From the NCBI GenBank assembly GCA_002840535.1, contig PHBH01000001.1:155412-219411 (forward strand): a DNA stretch of 64,000 bases, given 5' to 3'. A program made the translations under genes and the position numbers. The DNA comes from Deltaproteobacteria bacterium HGW-Deltaproteobacteria-15 (GTDB taxonomy: Bacteria > Desulfobacterota > DSM-4660 > Desulfatiglandales > HGW-15). The notes beneath the pieces are model-generated. The model was not told where the DNA came from and did no database searches. It saw nothing but the letters and a program-made list of their open reading frames with translations. Shown here piece after piece: positions 1 through 9,031 of the stretch; position 1 is the stretch's first letter, and each line of letters starts with the position of its first letter.

Positions 1-210
1 GTAGAGGGGACAACGGTTGGAACGAGCTACAAGGACACGGTCGACGAGGAGATGGACCCCTCTGGATCATTGCAAGTACAGGATGCTCTCGGGATGAGGA
101 TACTCCTGGCCATCCTGAGACTCTACGGTGTTTCGGCTGCCTTCAGCCGTGAACCGACGCGGTTCGAAATAACACTTCTCATTCCCTTTACGAATAGTCC
201 CCTCTCCTGA
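1..210 (+). CDS. 3' end of an unknown gene, possibly a histidine kinase-type ATPase domain
   Basis: An open frame enters from the left edge and stops at 208-210, giving the last 69 residues of a protein. The fragment contains GMRILLAILRLYG followed by a RFEITLLIPF strand, which resembles the final helix and strand of an HATPase_c domain, but the diagnostic G1 and G2 boxes are outside the window. It converges on, and overlaps by 23 bases, the stop of the minus-strand gene at 188. The family assignment is an inference from a short tail and could be wrong. Confidence 0.4.
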   Translation, partial: VEGTTVGTSYKDTVDEEMDPSGSLQVQDALGMRILLAILRLYGVSAAFSREPTRFEITLLIPFTNSPLS

Positions 211-664
211 ATTTTGCCGTTTCTCTCCCCAGGGTCAATACCGTATCCGAGATAATGTTCCTGAGCTTTTCGGGCAGTTCGGCCTCAGTCTGGAGCATTT
301 GGAACCCGGCCATTCTTTCTTCCAGGTGGTCGACCAGAGGTTCCATTTCATTGGCTTGAAAGGAGGGGTCGGCGAGGCGGCCGGCGTAAAAATCGACGAG
401 ATCCAAAGTCTGCTCCAGATCCCTCAATATTTCGGCCTTTCCAAAGACGATTTCTGAATTCTGAATGCTTCCCGTCTGGTTCAAGATCTGTACCCCTTCC
501 GGGATCATCCCTGAAGCCGCCGGGCTTCGTCCCATCTCCTGAAACCCCTTCTCCAGCTCGACATCCTCCATGATCTGATGAAATGTGTTTTCGCCCTGAT
601 CCTTTACCGTGTTTTGCCGCCGGATCTGGTCCAGCATCACACCAGGATTTTCCAGTACTTTCAT
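188..664 (-). CDS. Small conserved-looking protein of unknown function next to chemotaxis genes
   Basis: This encodes 158 residues starting MKVLENPGVML. It is soluble, has no signal peptide or membrane segment, is acidic, and is mostly predicted helical in its second half (about 75-150). I do not recognise a named domain. It is the most distal gene on the minus strand of the chemotaxis block, separated from cheB by about 340 bases, and has its own near-consensus sigma-54 promoter at 733-748. That promoter type and the neighbours suggest a role linked to motility or signalling, but this is context only. Confidence 0.7.
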   Translation of the reverse strand: MKVLENPGVMLDQIRRQNTVKDQGENTFHQIMEDVELEKGFQEMGRSPAASGMIPEGVQILNQTGSIQNSEIVFGKAEILRDLEQTLDLVDFYAGRLADPSFQANEMEPLVDHLEERMAGFQMLQTEAELPEKLRNIISDTVLTLGRETAKFRRGDYS

Positions 665-732
665 CTTTGTCTCCTTCGTTGCGAGTTGCGGGTGCTTTTG
701 AGAGTCGATTTGCCGTTACAGGCAAGGAGATA

Positions 733-748
733 TGCAAAAGCATTGCCA
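733..748 (-). promoter_or_regulatory. Sigma-54 (-24/-12) promoter for the gene at 188-664
   Basis: On the minus strand the sequence reads TGGCAATGCTTTTGCA, which matches the TGGCACG-N4-TTGCW consensus. The GG and GC are exactly 10 bases apart. The expected start of transcription is near 722, about 58 bases before the ATG at 664. The rest of the 665-1001 gap shows no gene that I can support. Confidence 0.65.
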
Positions 749-1001
749 GTGGAATAGTTCTAACCGCCCCTCATGGTTGTGTTTTCGAGATCTTCGTTAC
801 TATATGAAATACCTGACATTTACGCACCCTCTCAGGAAAATAGCCAAAAAAGTCTTCTCCTGCTGAAGAGGGGCGGGACTGTTTCTGTCTTCTCCGGCAG
901 GAAGTTACTTCCGCTGAGCGGAAAAAACGTAACACTTCAGCTCTTTGAAAATGGCGGACTCGACCGGATGTTTCATAGGGCTAATGTTTTACGAAAAAAC
1001 T

Positions 1002-2096
<1,095 letters not shown>

Positions 2097-2135
2097 TTAT
2101 TCATTTCACCATCGCCTTTTCTCCGTAACGGTCTC

Positions 2136-2606
2136 TCAATGGACAACGAGCCGCAAGCCCAGGGAACTGTCGACCGTTTGAACGGGGACGAATATCCCTT
2201 CATTCAAGCCGGAAAAGGCCTCTTCCATATCGGAGCCTTCGACCATCACGGGAATCTCCAGATTGAAAAGGGCATGATTATCCAGAATGCTGAACATATT
2301 TCCGGCAATCATGTTGACAATCTCCTTGACCGTATCGGCCCGGTGTTCCATTGTGACATGTTGCTCATCCTGTCCCAGAAAACCCGCTGCAAGCGAGGAC
2401 GTCATCTCCTCCGGAAGGAAGAAGAGAAAATAGCCGGCGAACGGCCCTTTGAAGTCCAGCTTTGCAATCATGAATTTTCGGGGACGGCATAAATCGGCCC
2501 AATCGTGTTCGGACGTGTTCGGAAAATCAACCGGCACGAAGAACATCTTTTCAAGAACCTCAGAAATCGAGCGTTTCATCGCTGATTCGAGTGTCTCCGG
2601 TTCCAT
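2136..2606 (-). CDS. CheX-like CheY-P phosphatase family protein
   Basis: The 156-residue protein has the CheC/CheX/FliY phosphatase signature, a Glu three residues before an Asn followed by GN (E95, N98, G102-N103 within EIVNMIAGN). One such site per chain is the CheX pattern; CheC has two. In CheX this helix inserts into the active site of CheY-P and promotes dephosphorylation. The start overlaps the end of the upstream receiver gene by 47 bases, so the two are probably translationally coupled, and that receiver is the obvious substrate. It may be a CheX paralogue with an altered partner. Confidence 0.8.
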   Translation of the reverse strand: MEPETLESAMKRSISEVLEKMFFVPVDFPNTSEHDWADLCRPRKFMIAKLDFKGPFAGYFLFFLPEEMTSSLAAGFLGQDEQHVTMEHRADTVKEIVNMIAGNMFSILDNHALFNLEIPVMVEGSDMEEAFSGLNEGIFVPVQTVDSSLGLRLVVH

Positions 2607-2985
2607 CGGTTTCTCCCATGATGCGGCTTAATTTGTTTCGAATCTCCTCGGGCGTAAAGGGCTTCCTGATATAGTCGGCAGCTCCGCCTTCCATGAATTC
2701 CCTCACCCTCTGCTGGCTTCCTTCGGTAGTGATAACCACAACCGGAATCGTCTTGAGGATCTCATCGGCCTTCATATGGCTGAGAAGTTCAAGGCCGTTC
2801 ATGTCAGGCATATTGTAATCCGTGACGACCAGGTCCATCCATTCCCGGCTCAAAATCTCCAGTGCCTCCTTCCCATTTCCTGCATCGTAAAACATCCCGA
2901 CCATGAAGCCTGATGCCATGATGGTCTTTTTTACAACCGCCCTCATGGGAAGAGAGTCATCCACGATGAGTACATTATATGCCAT
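2560..2985 (-). CDS. Stand-alone CheY-like response regulator
   Basis: This single receiver domain of 141 residues has the acidic pocket DD at 9-10, phosphoacceptor D56 in TDYNMP, a Thr switch residue in ITTEG and K108 in RKPF, so phosphotransfer chemistry should be intact. The tail after about residue 122 is polar and disordered-looking. It lies between an HDOD gene and the CheX-like gene, overlapping the latter by 47 bases. It differs from the CheY at 6652-7032 and may act as a second output or a phosphate sink of CheA. Confidence 0.9.
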   Translation of the reverse strand: MAYNVLIVDDSLPMRAVVKKTIMASGFMVGMFYDAGNGKEALEILSREWMDLVVTDYNMPDMNGLELLSHMKADEILKTIPVVVITTEGSQQRVREFMEGGAADYIRKPFTPEEIRNKLSRIMGETDGTGDTRISDETLDF

Positions 2986-3014
2986 TTCCCATTACCCCGC
3001 GTTTCAGCAACCTG

Positions 3015-3860
3015 CTATGCATGAATCAACTCTTCCACCTTGCGGAGTTTCTCGCCGAAACCCGCCATCACTTCTTGAAAATCCCGGTCGGAAAACCCCA
3101 GCTTGTCGATCACATCCTTTCGAAATCGGTAGGCCAGACCGTCCGACCCCACCCCGACCCCGATCATCATACAAAGGGTATCGGCCAGGTATACGATCGA
3201 GGTCTCCAGATCGAACTCTGTCGACTCATCAGTCAAATGATGACTTCGTATGATCTCCACCATCTTGGGGCTGTACCCCCATTTCTCGGCAACCAGGCCG
3301 CCCAGCTCCGCATGGTCGATTCCGATTACGGCCTTTTCCGCTTCCATGAAGCTGTACCCGTATTGAGTCACGAGCAGGTTGATCTTTTCGAACGAATCGG
3401 CCACATATTGGCTCAAGACCACTTTGCCTATATCCTTGAGAAGGGCCGCGGTAAAAACGAGATGAGAGTTATCCATCTTCCGTTTTTCCGCGAGCTCACG
3501 GGAGATGAGAGCCGAAGAAACGGAGTACTTCCAGAGGTCCCCCTCTTCCAGGTCATAGCCGTCCTGCCTCTTCCTGAAATTCGCCGCGCCGCCGCTCATC
3601 CAGACAAGATCCACGACCTGGTCAATCCCCACAAACACGATGGCCTGTTGGACCGAATCGACCTTCTTGGGTACACTGAAATAGGAAGAGTTGCACGTCT
3701 TGAGCAGGTTCGCCGTCAGAATCTGGTCATAGGTTATGATCTCCGCAATCCTCGACATGGAGCTTTCGGGATCGCGGGCAAGGAGCATGACCTGCTCCGC
3801 CACATGCGGAATGGGATGCAGTCGGTCTATCCCCTGGAGGATTTTCTGAATGTCCTTCAT
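3015..3860 (-). CDS. HDOD domain signalling protein
   Basis: The 281-residue soluble protein is nearly all HDOD domain, an HD-related output fold that lost the metal-binding HD pair. Visible hallmarks are a LLKTCNSSYF stretch near residue 55, IVFVGIDQVVDLVW near 75, and GIDHAELGGLVAEKWG near 185. HDOD proteins are regulatory, often linked to motility, c-di-GMP or chemotaxis. The stop lies 29 bases from the receiver gene and the start overlaps cheD by 4 bases (ATGA-type coupling), so it belongs to the same operon. Its biochemical role is not known. Confidence 0.88.
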   Translation of the reverse strand: MKDIQKILQGIDRLHPIPHVAEQVMLLARDPESSMSRIAEIITYDQILTANLLKTCNSSYFSVPKKVDSVQQAIVFVGIDQVVDLVWMSGGAANFRKRQDGYDLEEGDLWKYSVSSALISRELAEKRKMDNSHLVFTAALLKDIGKVVLSQYVADSFEKINLLVTQYGYSFMEAEKAVIGIDHAELGGLVAEKWGYSPKMVEIIRSHHLTDESTEFDLETSIVYLADTLCMMIGVGVGSDGLAYRFRKDVIDKLGFSDRDFQEVMAGFGEKLRKVEELIHA

Positions 3861-4336
3861 ATCTCTGTTACCCCCTGCCCGGATACTTTGAGCCAGGTCT
3901 TACCGTCCCGAACTGCGAGCTTCAGGGTGCGGTTGGTATTCCCTCCCACGTTCTCGTAATCGACCATGACGTTGTTCTTCCAGAAAATCTTCCTGATTGC
4001 CATGTGGTTTCTCTTGCCGATATTGAAAAACCCCTGCTGGTCCAGGACCTGCGCCCCGCCCACGACAATGACCTTCATTTGCTGTTTTTTCGCCCCCAGC
4101 GCATAGGCTGCCTTGAACAGAGCGGGAATGCCCGTGTCTGCAAACATGAATGGATTCACCTGGGCCTTTTCCGGGTCCAGAGACGATTCAGGCAGCATGA
4201 AATGCAGCATTCCTCCCACATGGGCCACCCGATCCCAGATCGATACCCCGATGCACGAGCCGAGTGAGTAGGTGACCAGCACCGAATCAGGCTCTTTGCT
4301 CACCTTCATGTCCGACACACCGACTATGATATTCAA
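3857..4336 (-). CDS. cheD: CheD, chemoreceptor glutamine deamidase
   Basis: The 159-residue protein is a standard-length CheD. It deamidates specific receptor glutamines and in some bacteria binds CheC/CheX to raise phosphatase activity. The catalytic Cys lies in LGSCIGV (C28) and the His in GGMLHFMLP (H45), with the expected spacing. It overlaps the HDOD gene by 4 bases and lies 34 bases after cheA. A second CheD is encoded at 9974-10486, so the cluster holds two different deamidase-like proteins. Confidence 0.93.
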   Translation of the reverse strand: MNIIVGVSDMKVSKEPDSVLVTYSLGSCIGVSIWDRVAHVGGMLHFMLPESSLDPEKAQVNPFMFADTGIPALFKAAYALGAKKQQMKVIVVGGAQVLDQQGFFNIGKRNHMAIRKIFWKNNVMVDYENVGGNTNRTLKLAVRDGKTWLKVSGQGVTEI

Positions 4337-4369
4337 CTAGAGTTTCCTCTTATCAACCTGCTTTACATG

Positions 4370-6535
4370 CTAATTCTGGGAAATCTCGAAAATGCCCGAG
4401 ATATCGAGAATGAGTCCCACTCTCCCGTCACCGAGGATCGCGCCGCCTGCAATTCCTCTTACGGCTTTCAGTCCTTGTCCAAGGCTCTTGATCACCACTT
4501 CTTCCTTGCCCACGAGCTCATCCAGCAGGAGGCATCTTTGATGTCCGTCATTCTCCACAGCCACAACAAGGCCTTCCCAGGGATGCGTGTAATCCCCCTG
4601 AATGCCGAACATCCGATCCAGCCTGACGAGAGGAACGAGTCTGCCGCGGGTGAGAATCATCTCTCCTTTCCCCTCTATGGTAGAGTACTGCTTCTTTTCG
4701 GGTCTGAAGGACTCGAGAATGGTGAGAGCAGGAATGATGTATCTCTCCTTGCCTACACGTACAACCATGCCTTCGATGATAGCCAGGGTGAGAGGAAGAC
4801 TGATGACAAAGACCGCACCCTCCCCTTTGCTTGAGCTGATTTCTATGCGTCCTCTCAGTCTGTCGATCCCTTTTCTCACCACGTCCATTCCAACGCCGCG
4901 CCCGGAGATGTCCGTCACCTTTTCAGCGGTGGAAAACCCCGGGTGAAAGATCAGGTTGTAGATATCGGAGTCGACCATCTTGCTCTCATCCGCCATGAGT
5001 TGGAGTGATCTGGCCTTTTCCAGGATCCTTTCCCTGTCAAGCCCGCGGCCGTCATCCCGTATCTCGATGATGATGTGACCTCCCCTGTGATACGCCTTCA
5101 GAAAAACGGTTCCGCTTCTGCGCTTTCCCGATTTCTCCCTGTCCTCCGGGAGCTCTATACCATGATCCACTGCATTGCGGATCATGTGAACCATCGGCTC
5201 GTAGAGTTCTTCTACGACGTTTCGATCGATTTCCGTGTCCTCACCTTCCATTTCCAACACCACTTCTTTGCCGGAGTTCTTGGAGAGGTCCCTCACCAGC
5301 CTGACCATCTTTTGAAAAGTGTTTCGGATAGGCACCATGCGCATGGACATGGCCGTTCTCTGAAGGCTGGAGGTGATCTGATTCAGTTGATTCAGGTTAT
5401 GATAGAGCTTCTGGTCCTTGGAAGAGAGCACCCACTTATTCTGCCTCAGCATGGCCTGATTGATCACGAGCTCGCCTGTCAGATCCACCAGGTTGTCAAG
5501 CTTCTTCGTATCCACCTTCACCTGGAGATCGATATGCTGGCGGCTGAATTTCTTCTGATCCCTCAGCGCCGAAATGACATCCTTTGTCTCGGCCTTGTTT
5601 TCTTCAACCAGAATTTCGCCGATCCTTTTCTCCGGCTCCTCCTTTTGTCTGGTGAGGCCCTGCTCCACATCCTGGCGATCGACCGCCCCCTTATGGATCA
5701 GGATTTCGCCCAGGGGTTTTTCCCCGAGCAAATCGGACTCGGAGAGGATCGTTTCAATACGGCCGCTGAGAGGCCCTATATCTATTCCGCTGTCCAGTGA
5801 ACTCCCCTGCTCCAGACTCTCCCTCACCCCCTCGATCATCCTCTTCAAGGTGTCCACCGTCTCCAGGATGATATCGATGACCATGCCTTCCACCCGCAGT
5901 TCGCGGTTTCGGGCTTTGTCCAGCAGGTTTTCCGCATTGTGAGCAAGCCGGTTGATCTTGGTCAGGTTCAGAAAGCCGGATACCCCTTTTATGGTGTGAA
6001 ATGGCCTGAAGATCGCGTTGACCGTTTCCTGGTCCGAAGGATCCTGCTCCAGATTGATGAGGTTCACCTCAATCGTGCCGAGATTCTCCAGGGACTCGAT
6101 GACGAAGTCACTGATGATCTGCCTGTCCTCTTCGCTCATGGCAGCGGCCGAGGATTTTTGAGCACCCTCGGCTCCTGATCCGCCCCCACGATCTCCCTCT
6201 CCGCCATAGTTCAACTGGCGAAAAAGCTGACTGAGATCTCCTTGAAAAACCTCTCCGTTTCTGAAGGTGCGCACCATGGATTGAAGCATCCCGGTTGCCT
6301 CTTCCAGGGGATTCAGGTCGTCCGCCTCTGCAAGGACCAGCCGTTCAAGGTAGGACTTCAACGCCTTTATAAGCTCTTGCAGTGCGCTCTGCCCTGATTC
6401 CTGTCCATCTTCTTCCAGTCTGCAAAGGGAATTCATGATATTTCCCAGGGCCGGGATGTCCCCCTTGTCCAGAGTCACAATCTCCAAGGCAATCCCTTCG
6501 ACACCTTTTTCCAATCTTTCGAGCCATTCGGTCAT
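4370..6535 (-). CDS. cheA: CheA, chemotaxis histidine kinase with an unusual insert
   Basis: I start at the ATG at 6535 (AGAGG 8 bases upstream) rather than the GTG 48 bases earlier, giving 721 residues. An N-terminal helical region of about 130 residues precedes the HPt domain (about 138-235; phospho-His H180 in RPFHTIKG). Where a CheY-binding P2 domain is expected (about 270-330) there are two repeats of the form LGEIL...D-V..(G/A)L, like the N-terminal region of GspE/PilB ATPases. The dimerisation helices, ATPase boxes (NAVDHGIE, DDGRGLD, GRGVGMD) and a C-terminal CheW-like domain follow. The kinase should be active. Confidence 0.95.
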   Translation of the reverse strand: MTEWLERLEKGVEGIALEIVTLDKGDIPALGNIMNSLCRLEEDGQESGQSALQELIKALKSYLERLVLAEADDLNPLEEATGMLQSMVRTFRNGEVFQGDLSQLFRQLNYGGEGDRGGGSGAEGAQKSSAAAMSEEDRQIISDFVIESLENLGTIEVNLINLEQDPSDQETVNAIFRPFHTIKGVSGFLNLTKINRLAHNAENLLDKARNRELRVEGMVIDIILETVDTLKRMIEGVRESLEQGSSLDSGIDIGPLSGRIETILSESDLLGEKPLGEILIHKGAVDRQDVEQGLTRQKEEPEKRIGEILVEENKAETKDVISALRDQKKFSRQHIDLQVKVDTKKLDNLVDLTGELVINQAMLRQNKWVLSSKDQKLYHNLNQLNQITSSLQRTAMSMRMVPIRNTFQKMVRLVRDLSKNSGKEVVLEMEGEDTEIDRNVVEELYEPMVHMIRNAVDHGIELPEDREKSGKRRSGTVFLKAYHRGGHIIIEIRDDGRGLDRERILEKARSLQLMADESKMVDSDIYNLIFHPGFSTAEKVTDISGRGVGMDVVRKGIDRLRGRIEISSSKGEGAVFVISLPLTLAIIEGMVVRVGKERYIIPALTILESFRPEKKQYSTIEGKGEMILTRGRLVPLVRLDRMFGIQGDYTHPWEGLVVAVENDGHQRCLLLDELVGKEEVVIKSLGQGLKAVRGIAGGAILGDGRVGLILDISGIFEISQN

Positions 6536-6570
6536 TGAAGCGACCTCTTTCTTTTTGAACTTATTGTTCA

Positions 6571-6636
6571 GCCACCAAGACACAAAGGCACAAAGAATCT
6601 ATTTGTTCAGTCTTTGTGGCTCAGTGTCTTTGTGGC
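6571..6636. repeat. Inverted repeat of CACAAAG words between cheA and cheY
   Basis: Two 25-base arms (6571-6595 and 6612-6636) can pair at about 21 positions around a 16-base loop. They are made of repeats of the word CACAAAG or its complement. A similar single-armed run occurs at 13998-14016. It sits in the 116-base gap between cheY and cheA and could act as an RNA stem that tunes expression, or be a selfish intergenic repeat. Confidence 0.7.
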
Positions 6637-6651
6637 CGACTGGTTGTTGCA

Positions 6652-7032
6652 TCAACCAAACACCTTCTGTAATTTTTCGCCGAAGGTCTCCGGAGTGAAA
6701 GGCTTGACAATGTAGTTCGAGACCCCGGCCTTCACCGCTTCAATGACATTCTCCTTCTGGCCTTCGGCAGTGACCATGATAAATGGAATGGCCTTCAGCG
6801 ATGCATCCCCCCTGACGGCTTTCAGCAGATCAAGGCCGCTCATGTTGGGCATGTTCCAGTCCGAAACGATCAGACCGATCTTTTCCTTTTTGAGCTCTCC
6901 CAGGGCCATATTCCCATCCTCGGCCTCAATGATATTGCTGAAGCCCAACTGCTTGAGAACTCCCTTGACGATTCGCCTCATGGTGGCGAAATCGTCGACC
7001 ACGAGGACCTTCATGGATGTGTCGATGGACAT
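6652..7032 (-). CDS. cheY: CheY, chemotaxis response regulator
   Basis: The start at 7032 is chosen because GGGGGAGG precedes this ATG; a longer frame upstream runs through repeat DNA. The 126-residue receiver has DD at 13-14, phosphoacceptor D58 in SDWNMP, Thr in VTAEG (T88) and K110 in VKPF. Phosphorylated by CheA, it would bind the flagellar switch. It lies between cheZ and cheA, which matches its substrate relationship to both. It is about the length of classical CheY (about 128 residues), and AEGQKENV and IVKPFT are close to the enterobacterial pattern. Confidence 0.95.
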   Translation of the reverse strand: MSIDTSMKVLVVDDFATMRRIVKGVLKQLGFSNIIEAEDGNMALGELKKEKIGLIVSDWNMPNMSGLDLLKAVRGDASLKAIPFIMVTAEGQKENVIEAVKAGVSNYIVKPFTPETFGEKLQKVFG

Positions 7033-7090
7033 ATTTATCCTCCCCCGATTCAGTAAAAAATCAGACCCCCAAAGGGGTGAAGCACGTTGA

Positions 7091-7185
7091 ACAATGGAAT
7101 GCTGAAATGGTGGAATGACCTTAAACCGGCATGAGAATCGATCCTGCTCCAAATGTTCCAATATTCCGGCATTCCATTATTCCAC
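7091..7185. repeat. Iterated TGGAAT inverted repeat upstream of cheY
   Basis: The words TGGAATG/GGTGGAAT at 7094-7117 face ATTCC words at 7156-7183, forming an imperfect hairpin between cheZ and cheY. The same word family recurs at 14113-14234. No gene is predicted between 7033 and 7188. Confidence 0.6.
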
Positions 7186-7188
7186 TTC

Positions 7189-8277
7189 CTACAAGGTTGC
7201 CAAAAGGTCGTCTATCTGCGCTTGATCCATCCCCTTCCCCTGTCTCTGGGGGCCTTTTAAATCCGACTTGTACTGCTCCACTTCTTCACGAAGATCGTCG
7301 AAGGTCTTCTCCGGATCTTCCTTGTGCCTCCGGACCTTGAGACCGAAACTGATGATCATGTCCTCTATCCTGACCTCCATGGATTTCACCAGACGGATGA
7401 TTCTTTGAATCCTCTGACCAACGAGGTCCTGAAAGCTGAGAGGCTCCATCATTTTCAGGGAAAGGTCCTTTATTTCTTTCAGCCCCGCCGCCTCCTCTTC
7501 AAGAAGCTCCTGCGCCTGGACGGAAAGGGTTTCCGATGCGCTCTTCGACAGGAAAGACTCTAATTTCTTGAACCGTTCCTCAGCGAGACCCATGATGGCT
7601 TCGTTGATATCCATGATCTTCATGGTGCTCTCTTCAAGGGTTTCGTTGATCCCTTCCAGCTGATTGCTGGCCTCAGGGATGTCGTTTGCGGCGATACGGA
7701 CGATTTCCGGCTCTATCCTTTTGCCGAAATCGTTTCGGAAGTCGATGAATTCCTGGGCGGCTTCCTTTATCTTTCCCGAAAATTCCATTGCGAGCGCCTC
7801 GAAAAACTCTCCATTTTTGAGCTTTGCGAATGTATCCTTCAGATCCTTCAACTCCTCAAGATTGGCATTGACTGCAGCAAGTTTTTCCTCGATTCCGATT
7901 GAATGGAAGTAGATGTTCCTGACAGCATCTTCCTCCGGGCTCCAACGGGGGCAGGAAATCTGTTCTCCTGACGCATCCACACCCGAAACAATGTTGTTCG
8001 AGAGGTTCTGCACACCAAAAAGAAGCTGGTAGTCCTTGACCCTGAATGCGCCACCGTTCCGCAGAAGAAGGAACACGGGCTTTGTTCCGTTCAGTTCCGG
8101 AGACTCGAGCAGAGTGTACTTTCGCCCTCCCACCTCGATCAAAAAACCAGAACCCTCCGGCAACCGCACCACTCTCGTGCTTTCGGGGCCGGCTACTCTT
8201 TCAAGAAGGTTCACGTCAAAGGCTACTCGATCGCTGTTCCCATCGAGGCTGACCACTATCATGTTAGGCAGTTCCAT
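7189..8277 (-). CDS. cheZ: CheZ-type CheY-P phosphatase with an extra N-terminal region
   Basis: The 362 residues are longer than typical CheZ (about 214). The C-terminal 230 residues are long helices with the active-site motif FQDLVGQ (D284, Q288, equivalent to the Asp/Gln pair of CheZ) and the CheY-tethering tail DQAQIDDLLATL at the extreme C terminus. Residues 1-125 are a separate beta-rich segment (VRLPEGSGFLIEVGG...) that I do not recognise. The gene is directly upstream of cheY on the same strand. The core assignment is firm and the function of the N-terminal part is open. Confidence 0.88.
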   Translation of the reverse strand: MELPNMIVVSLDGNSDRVAFDVNLLERVAGPESTRVVRLPEGSGFLIEVGGRKYTLLESPELNGTKPVFLLLRNGGAFRVKDYQLLFGVQNLSNNIVSGVDASGEQISCPRWSPEEDAVRNIYFHSIGIEEKLAAVNANLEELKDLKDTFAKLKNGEFFEALAMEFSGKIKEAAQEFIDFRNDFGKRIEPEIVRIAANDIPEASNQLEGINETLEESTMKIMDINEAIMGLAEERFKKLESFLSKSASETLSVQAQELLEEEAAGLKEIKDLSLKMMEPLSFQDLVGQRIQRIIRLVKSMEVRIEDMIISFGLKVRRHKEDPEKTFDDLREEVEQYKSDLKGPQRQGKGMDQAQIDDLLATL

Positions 8278-8307
8278 ATTCCCCCTTGGCAGTTCTCGTA
8301 TATTCCG

Positions 8308-9027
8308 TCATTTCTCATTAGAAGCAAGAGTTGTACCATTAGGAGAAGTTCCCTGCCCGATTCTTTTCTGCAGCCCATCCCTCCGGTGCTCCCCCGCCTG
8401 AGAGATTTGGATGTCGACCGACTGAAATAGAATGAAACGAATTGGAATCTTCAACTCCTCCTGGGCAACGATTCGCCTCTCCGGCAGTTGGTCCACTCCC
8501 AGCGGCTTTGCCTGGATGGTAATCTCAACAGGTCCATGGCCGAGAGAGGGCTTCGCTTCGAGAAGGGCTTGAGCAGACTCCTCGATATGCTTCCATTCCT
8601 TTTCCGAGAAGGCGGCACGGATAAAGGGCGTCGCATGAGGCATTTGCTCAGGGGGCTCGGATGCCCATCCCAGTGATCTGCCCGATCGCTCCTTCTTGAT
8701 GGCGGCTTCAAACTTCCAGACGAAGAGGGACCCATTCCCGTACTCTTTCATTCGCTTCAGCAATCGGGCTCTCATCGCTTTGATCGTGGGCGTCAGAAAC
8801 ATCTCCGCGGGCTTGAATGAAGAGTAGATCGGTCTGCCCTGAGCGAAGCAAAGATCCTCGATATCCTGATCTCCCATAGGCTGTCCGCTCAATTTGAAAT
8901 AGAGGCAGAAGACATCCTCCTTCTGCAGGGGAACAAGCGTCCGTCCGTGGCAGTACCCGGCGGGGAGGAATAGGATGATATTTGCCAAAAAGAGAAACGT
9001 TGTCTTTTGCAGAAAATGGCGAAGCAT
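8308..9027 (-). CDS. Exported protein of unknown function
   Basis: The 239 residues begin with a hydrophobic signal peptide (about 1-27, cleavage probably near AGYCHG), so the product is periplasmic or secreted. No domain is recognised. The mature part is basic with scattered charged residues. It is encoded between the M23 peptidase (4-base gap) and cheZ (30-base gap), apparently in one operon, and starts after a GAAGGG ribosome-binding site. Context suggests an envelope or flagellum-associated job, but there is no direct evidence. Confidence 0.75.
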   Translation of the reverse strand: MLRHFLQKTTFLFLANIILFLPAGYCHGRTLVPLQKEDVFCLYFKLSGQPMGDQDIEDLCFAQGRPIYSSFKPAEMFLTPTIKAMRARLLKRMKEYGNGSLFVWKFEAAIKKERSGRSLGWASEPPEQMPHATPFIRAAFSEKEWKHIEESAQALLEAKPSLGHGPVEITIQAKPLGVDQLPERRIVAQEELKIPIRFILFQSVDIQISQAGEHRRDGLQKRIGQGTSPNGTTLASNEK

Positions 9028-9031
9028 TGTC

